From the NCBI GenBank assembly GCA_023433855.1, contig JAEYTV010000496.1:1-10509 (forward strand): 10,509 nucleotides of DNA. Reading direction: 5' to 3'. Shown in pieces: positions 7,198 through 10,509 of the stretch. The stretch is from Pseudomonadota bacterium (lineage in GTDB: Bacteria; Pseudomonadota; Alphaproteobacteria; Rhizobiales; Rhizobiaceae). A program made the translations under genes and the position numbers. Within the stretch, counting starts at the first letter, position 1. Each line of letters begins with the position of its first letter. The notes under the pieces were generated by a model. It saw only the letters and a list, made by a program, of their open reading frames with translations, ran no database searches and was not told where the DNA came from.

Positions 7198-8265
7198 ATG
7201 ACGAGCTATCTTGAACTTTCCAGTATCACCAAGTCCTACGGGAACTTCACGGCGTTGGACAACGTGAGCCTGTCCGTCGAGAAGGGAGAGTTTGTAACGT
7301 TTCTCGGGCCTAGCGGCTCCGGAAAAACTACGACCCTGATGATCGTTGCCGGTTTCGAAAAGGCAAGCGGCGGCAGCGTCCAGGTTGGAGGACGATCGAT
7401 CTCGGAACTCGCCCCGCACGAGCGCAATATCGGCATTGTCTTCCAGAACTATGCTCTTTTTCCCCATAAGACTGCGGCGGAGAACGTGTACTTCCCGCTA
7501 CAGATGCGGGGTGTAAGCCGTGGAAAGGGACTCCGTCAGGCCGAAGAGATGCTTTCCCTTGTCGGATTGAAGGGGTTCGGCCACAGGCATCCAAAGGAGC
7601 TTTCAGGCGGTCAACAGCAGCGCGTTGCCCTTGCGCGGGCTCTTGTGTTCGAACCCTCGTTGTTGCTGCTCGACGAGCCGCTCGGCGCGCTTGACAAAAA
7701 CCTGCGTGAACAGATGCAGATCGAGATCAAGCGCATTCAGCGCAGTCTCGGTGTCACCACGATCTTCGTTACCCACGATCAGTCAGAAGCCATGTCGATG
7801 TCTGACCGGATCGTCGTGTTCGAGAAAGGTCGGATCGAACAGTGTGCCGCACCGCTCGACATCTATCACCGTCCACAGACGTCTTTTGTCGCTGCATTCA
7901 TAGGTGAAAGTAACCTCATCCCGGCAACGGTCGCGAATGCCGCAGCCCGGATGGCCGAAAACCCTGTGCTTGGATCCTTCCAGTATGCGGGCGCTGATAA
8001 CCCGCTGACAGATGGTCAGGCCGTGACACTGCTGATCCGTCCTGAACACATCAAGCTGTCTCGTAACCCGGTCGAAAATCGAAAGAACGTTCGCATGATT
8101 GTCGATACGATCGTCAACTATGGCGACAACGCGCTTGTGATCGGCAGAGCCGGAGACATCCCGATGCGCGTAAGGGTGTTGGGCGCAGACGTGGTCATCA
8201 TCAAGGAAGGCGAAGAATGCTGCATCAGTTGGACGCCTGACTCCGTTTTCGTCATCACCAAGTAG
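7198..8265 (+). CDS. ABC transporter ATP-binding protein, PotA type
   Basis: This 355-residue subunit powers the importer from the cytoplasmic side. All ATPase motifs are present: Walker A GPSGSGKTT (37-45), Q-loop glutamine 83 in FQNYALFPH, signature LSGGQQQR (135-142), Walker B LLLLDEP (155-161), D-loop GALD, and the switch histidine 193 in VTHDQSEA. A C-terminal regulatory TOBE-type domain (about 235-352) contains the usual LLIRPEHIKLS at 278-288, placing it in the polyamine/iron/sulfate importer group rather than the amino-acid group. Start ATG 7198 has AAGGA at 7186-7190. It comes last among the transporter genes, 18 bases after the second permease, and is followed 18 bases later by the RidA-family gene. 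Confidence 0.96.
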   Translation: MTSYLELSSITKSYGNFTALDNVSLSVEKGEFVTFLGPSGSGKTTTLMIVAGFEKASGGSVQVGGRSISELAPHERNIGIVFQNYALFPHKTAAENVYFPLQMRGVSRGKGLRQAEEMLSLVGLKGFGHRHPKELSGGQQQRVALARALVFEPSLLLLDEPLGALDKNLREQMQIEIKRIQRSLGVTTIFVTHDQSEAMSMSDRIVVFEKGRIEQCAAPLDIYHRPQTSFVAAFIGESNLIPATVANAAARMAENPVLGSFQYAGADNPLTDGQAVTLLIRPEHIKLSRNPVENRKNVRMIVDTIVNYGDNALVIGRAGDIPMRVRVLGADVVIIKEGEECCISWTPDSVFVITK

Positions 8266-8283
8266 AAGATACAGGCCTGTTCC

Positions 8284-8664
8284 ATGACCCCAGACTTTTC
8301 ATCGATCATCGAGCGCTTTGGTGTTGGCAAACGCGGGAGCCTTGCTGTTGTCCACGGCGGCACAGGCTATTTCGCCTGTACGCCCCAGGCTCCCTATGAT
8401 GGTTCGCTTACCGCGGCAGAGCAGACGCGCCAGCTACTCGCCAAGGCCGAGGGCCGTTTGGCCGAGATCGGCAGCGCCAGGGAGGGTTTGATTTTCTGTG
8501 CGATCATCCTCGCGAACATGCAGGATTACGCTGCGGTGAACGAAGTATGGGACGAGTGGGTAGCCGGCATCGCTCCGCCTGCCCGTGCCTGCTTCGAGGC
8601 AAAGCTCGCCAGCCCGGACCTCAAGGTCGAGATGATCATGATCGCCGCCACGAAGGCGGCGTGA
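8284..8664 (+). CDS. RidA/YjgF/UK114-family protein
   Basis: This 126-residue protein has the RidA fold length and signatures. The C-terminal part PPARACFEAKLASPDLKVEM (98-117) holds the key arginine (R101) that binds the substrate carboxylate in active deaminases and a glutamate (E116) aligned with the one that positions water. YAAVNEVWDEW (82-92) is also characteristic. The N-terminal third departs from the archetype and lacks the usual GPYSQ-like motif, so it belongs to one of the divergent subfamilies. RidA proteins hydrolyse reactive enamines/imines made by PLP or amine-oxidising enzymes and act as trimers in the cytoplasm; related proteins often sit in amine or amino acid catabolic operons. 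The ribosome binding site is weak (AGG near 8273-8275). It is the last gene of the operon, and its stop codon directly abuts the stop of the opposing gene. Confidence 0.9.
   Translation: MTPDFSSIIERFGVGKRGSLAVVHGGTGYFACTPQAPYDGSLTAAEQTRQLLAKAEGRLAEIGSAREGLIFCAIILANMQDYAAVNEVWDEWVAGIAPPARACFEAKLASPDLKVEMIMIAATKAA
8643..8661 (-). terminator. Terminator-like hairpin inside the 3' end of the RidA gene
   Basis: A perfect 7-bp all-GC inverted repeat, CGCCGCC at 8643-8649 and GGCGGCG at 8655-8661, closes the loop ACGAA and ends immediately before the RidA stop codon. For the - strand ThDP enzyme gene it begins 3 bases beyond the stop codon. No T-run follows on either strand, so it may block exonucleases or slow polymerase rather than terminate efficiently. 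Confidence 0.35.
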
Positions 8665-10218
8665 TCAGACCACGGCGGCTTCGATAACGAACGGGCCCTT
8701 TCGGGAAAGGGCTGCGGTATAGAGCTTTACGAACTCAGCCGTGTTCGTCGCTCGGCCGGATTCGACACCAAGACCTTTGGCCAGAGAGCACCAGTCGAGC
8801 TGGGGCTGGTCGAGGTCGAGCATCTTGCGCGCATTCACGCCGTAGGAGTTCACGCCGACGTTCGTCATCTCGCCTTGCAGGATGCGATAAGCATTATTGG
8901 CATAGATGATGGTGACCACATCGAGGTTCTCGCGCGCCTGCGTCCAGAGCCCCTGAACCGTGTACATTCCGCTGCCATCTGCCTGCATGGCGACCACTTT
9001 GCGATCAGGCGCACCGATTGCCGCGCCCGCCGCAAGCGGAATACCTATCCCGATCGAGCCCCCTGTAATGGGCAGATGGTCATGCGGAGGGAGACCGGGA
9101 GAAAGTGCGGGATACTGACCGATCGAGGTGAGGGCTTCATCGATGACGATGGCATTCTCAGGTAGATACCGTGCGATGGCCAAGCTGATCGCGTCCGGGG
9201 TCAAAGCCCCGTCAGGAACGTGGATGTCGCCTTGGCGGAAGGCGTTCGAACTGAACGGAGCATTCGGAGCAACGCCCAGGCCATCGGCCAGAGCCTCTAG
9301 AGAGGCTGCCAGATCATGCTCATGTTCCGCAAGTTGGACCACCTCGCAGTCCGGTGGCAGCGTGGTGCTCGGCTTGCCCGGATAGGCGAAAAATGTCACG
9401 GGCCGTTGCGGGCCGATACAGATAGCAACCTCGAAGGGCTTCAGTGTCTCGACGGCCAGGTCGATATTGTAGGGGATTGGCCTGACGAATGCACGGCCCG
9501 CGCCGCGCGCGCCGCGGTCTGACTGCACCGAGAACAGCGAAGCACCGGTTGCAGCAGCAATCCGTCCTGCCGTTGCAAGCGGCCTTTCGCGCAATGCGCG
9601 GCCGCCGAGGATGATGACCGTACGTTTGCCGCTCTTCAAGGCTGCAACTGCCGCCTTCAACGCGGCATCGTCCAGCGCGGGAGGAGCAGGAACGGAGGCC
9701 GGCGATAGCGCTTCGGGCGATACCTCGCCCCACGCCGCGTCCGCGGGCAGGATCATGGTGGAAACACCACGCCGTGCTATCGCCGCAGCGACACCCTCTT
9801 CCGTGCAGCGACGGATATCCTGCGGTCCTGCCGCGCGGCCAACCCAGTGTGACATCGGGCGCGCGAGGCTCTCGATATCGCTGGTCAGCGGCGCGTCATA
9901 CTGCAGGTGGTACGATGCATGGTCCCCGACGACGTTCAAGATCGGCGTTCTGGCGCGGCGGGCGTTGTGCAGGTTGGCAAGACCGTTCGCGAGACCTGGA
10001 CCGAGATGCAGCAGCGTCGCGGCCGGTTTATCTGCCATCCGCGCGTAGCCGTCCGCCATGCCCGTCACCACCCCTTCGGAAAGGCCAAGAACGCAACGCA
10101 TTTCCGTCTTGCGGTCGAGCGCCGCGACGAAATGCATCTCCGACGTGCCGGGATTGGCGAAGCAGACATCAACGCCGTTCACCAGCAGGACGTCACAGAG
10201 CATATCGGCGCCGTTCAT
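8665..10218 (-). CDS. Thiamine-diphosphate enzyme, acetolactate synthase large subunit / benzoylformate decarboxylase-like
   Basis: This 517-residue protein has the three-domain ThDP-enzyme layout: Pyr domain (about 1-165), middle domain (about 185-320) and PP domain (about 340-517). The cofactor-activating glutamate is E48 in LGLSEGVVTGMADGYAR, and the Mg-ThDP motif runs from ADGS (413-416) to NN (441-442); the usual first glycine of GDGS is alanine. H71 (LLHLGPG) matches the pocket histidine of benzoylformate decarboxylase, but I see no equivalent of that enzyme's second catalytic histidine in the middle domain, where RPVTFFAYPGK (272-282) occurs. At 517 residues it is shorter than true acetolactate synthases (about 560-590). 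Automatic labels as acetolactate synthase would be loose; a 2-oxo acid decarboxylase or ligase is safer. ATG (at 10218) follows AAGGAAAG on the - strand. It lies 29 bases behind the aminotransferase gene. Confidence 0.92.
   Translation of the reverse strand: MNGADMLCDVLLVNGVDVCFANPGTSEMHFVAALDRKTEMRCVLGLSEGVVTGMADGYARMADKPAATLLHLGPGLANGLANLHNARRARTPILNVVGDHASYHLQYDAPLTSDIESLARPMSHWVGRAAGPQDIRRCTEEGVAAAIARRGVSTMILPADAAWGEVSPEALSPASVPAPPALDDAALKAAVAALKSGKRTVIILGGRALRERPLATAGRIAAATGASLFSVQSDRGARGAGRAFVRPIPYNIDLAVETLKPFEVAICIGPQRPVTFFAYPGKPSTTLPPDCEVVQLAEHEHDLAASLEALADGLGVAPNAPFSSNAFRQGDIHVPDGALTPDAISLAIARYLPENAIVIDEALTSIGQYPALSPGLPPHDHLPITGGSIGIGIPLAAGAAIGAPDRKVVAMQADGSGMYTVQGLWTQARENLDVVTIIYANNAYRILQGEMTNVGVNSYGVNARKMLDLDQPQLDWCSLAKGLGVESGRATNTAEFVKLYTAALSRKGPFVIEAAVV
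8695..8712 (+). terminator. Terminator-like hairpin inside the 3' end of the ThDP enzyme gene
   Basis: An inverted repeat GCCCTTT/AAAGGGC (8695-8701 and 8706-8712) closes a CGGG loop, with a possible extra C-G pair. It lies 30 bases downstream of the RidA stop, where the + strand operon should end, but inside the last codons of the opposing gene. It lacks a following T-run, so activity as an intrinsic terminator is uncertain. Confidence 0.35.
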
Positions 10219-10247
10219 GCGCTTTCCTTTCCGGTTGCTATTGGCGA

Positions 10248-10509
10248 TCAGGCAGCAGTCGCCGTTGCGGCGTCCGAGAATGCCGCTTCGATCGACGCCT
10301 CAAGAATGACGAGACCTTCCACGAGCACATCCCATTCAATTGTCAGCGGCGGCAGCAACCGGATCACATTCAGGCGTGTTCCGCAAGAAAGGAGGATCAG
10401 GCCGCGCGCTTCGGCCTCGGCGACGATACGATTGGTTATATCGGGTGCGGCAGCCTTTGATTGGCGGTTCTCGACTAACTCGAATGCCACCATCGCACCA
10501 AGCCCGCGG
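10248..10509 (-). CDS. Class III aminotransferase, GabT-like (C-terminal part, cut by window edge)
   Basis: Only the last 87 residues or so are in the window. They read RGLGAMVAFELVEN, then GLILLSCGTRLNVIRLLPPL followed by TIE, which closely follow the C-terminus of 4-aminobutyrate aminotransferase (GabT). The LSCG...NVIRLLPPLTI segment distinguishes GabT-like enzymes from many other class III members. These PLP enzymes transfer the amino group of GABA or similar omega-amino acids to 2-oxoglutarate, giving a semialdehyde. The active-site lysine lies outside the window. The gene is upstream of the ThDP enzyme on the same strand and probably co-transcribed with it; a GabT-type enzyme next to a polyamine-type importer fits polyamine or omega-amino acid breakdown. 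Exact substrate (GABA, beta-alanine, putrescine-derived compounds) is unproven. Confidence 0.88.
   Translation of the reverse strand, partial: RGLGAMVAFELVENRQSKAAAPDITNRIVAEAEARGLILLSCGTRLNVIRLLPPLTIEWDVLVEGLVILEASIEAAFSDAATATAA

Noticed and set aside
9774..10460. 228-codon open frame on the + strand opposite the ThDP enzyme and aminotransferase
   Set aside because: The translation is Arg/Ser/Pro-rich with no domain pattern, as expected for an antisense frame in GC-rich DNA; the - strand frames match known enzymes along their length.
1..10509. Mobile elements, tRNA/rRNA genes, CRISPR arrays, riboswitches
   Set aside because: No transposase or integrase pattern, no long direct or terminal inverted repeats, no regularly spaced repeats and no tRNA-like cloverleaf was seen; gaps between genes inside the two operons are too short for a riboswitch.

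Overview
The window looks like chromosome or large-replicon DNA of an alphaproteobacterium, most likely of the Rhizobiales (Rhizobium/Agrobacterium/Mesorhizobium-like). The reasons are its moderately high GC, tightly packed operons, an IclR regulator beside a spermidine/putrescine-type ABC transporter, and the style of the proteins. No mobile element, RNA gene or CRISPR array is visible. Genus is an inference; no marker gene is present.

Layout. Positions 1-224 are non-coding leader with a possible promoter and an FNR/FixK-like palindrome just before the first gene. From 225 to 8664 nine genes run on the + strand with overlaps or very short gaps, apparently one operon: an IclR-family regulator; two proteins I cannot assign (569 aa and 239 aa); an M19 'membrane dipeptidase' homologue with part of its metal site replaced; a complete polyamine-type ABC importer (Tat-exported binding protein, two permeases, ATPase); and a RidA-family protein. 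The only sizeable gap inside the operon (5431-5517) carries a perfect 10-bp hairpin between the binding-protein gene and the first permease gene. On the - strand, converging on the operon with abutting stop codons, lie a thiamine-diphosphate enzyme of the acetolactate synthase/benzoylformate decarboxylase superfamily and, upstream of it, the C-terminal end of a GabT-like class III aminotransferase cut by the window edge.

How the genes may work together (inference). The transporter would bring in a small amine, amino acid or amino-acyl conjugate. The M19 homologue, which has no signal peptide and so should be cytoplasmic, and the two unknown proteins would process it. RidA would remove reactive enamine/imine by-products. 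The GabT-like aminotransferase and the ThDP enzyme would handle the amino group and a 2-oxo acid. IclR would sense the substrate or a product. The actual substrate cannot be read from the sequence.

The most novel parts are the two unknown proteins locked by 4-base overlaps to the M19 homologue, and that homologue's altered active site (no HxD motif, Gln for the bridging Glu, but second-site histidines and catalytic Asp retained).
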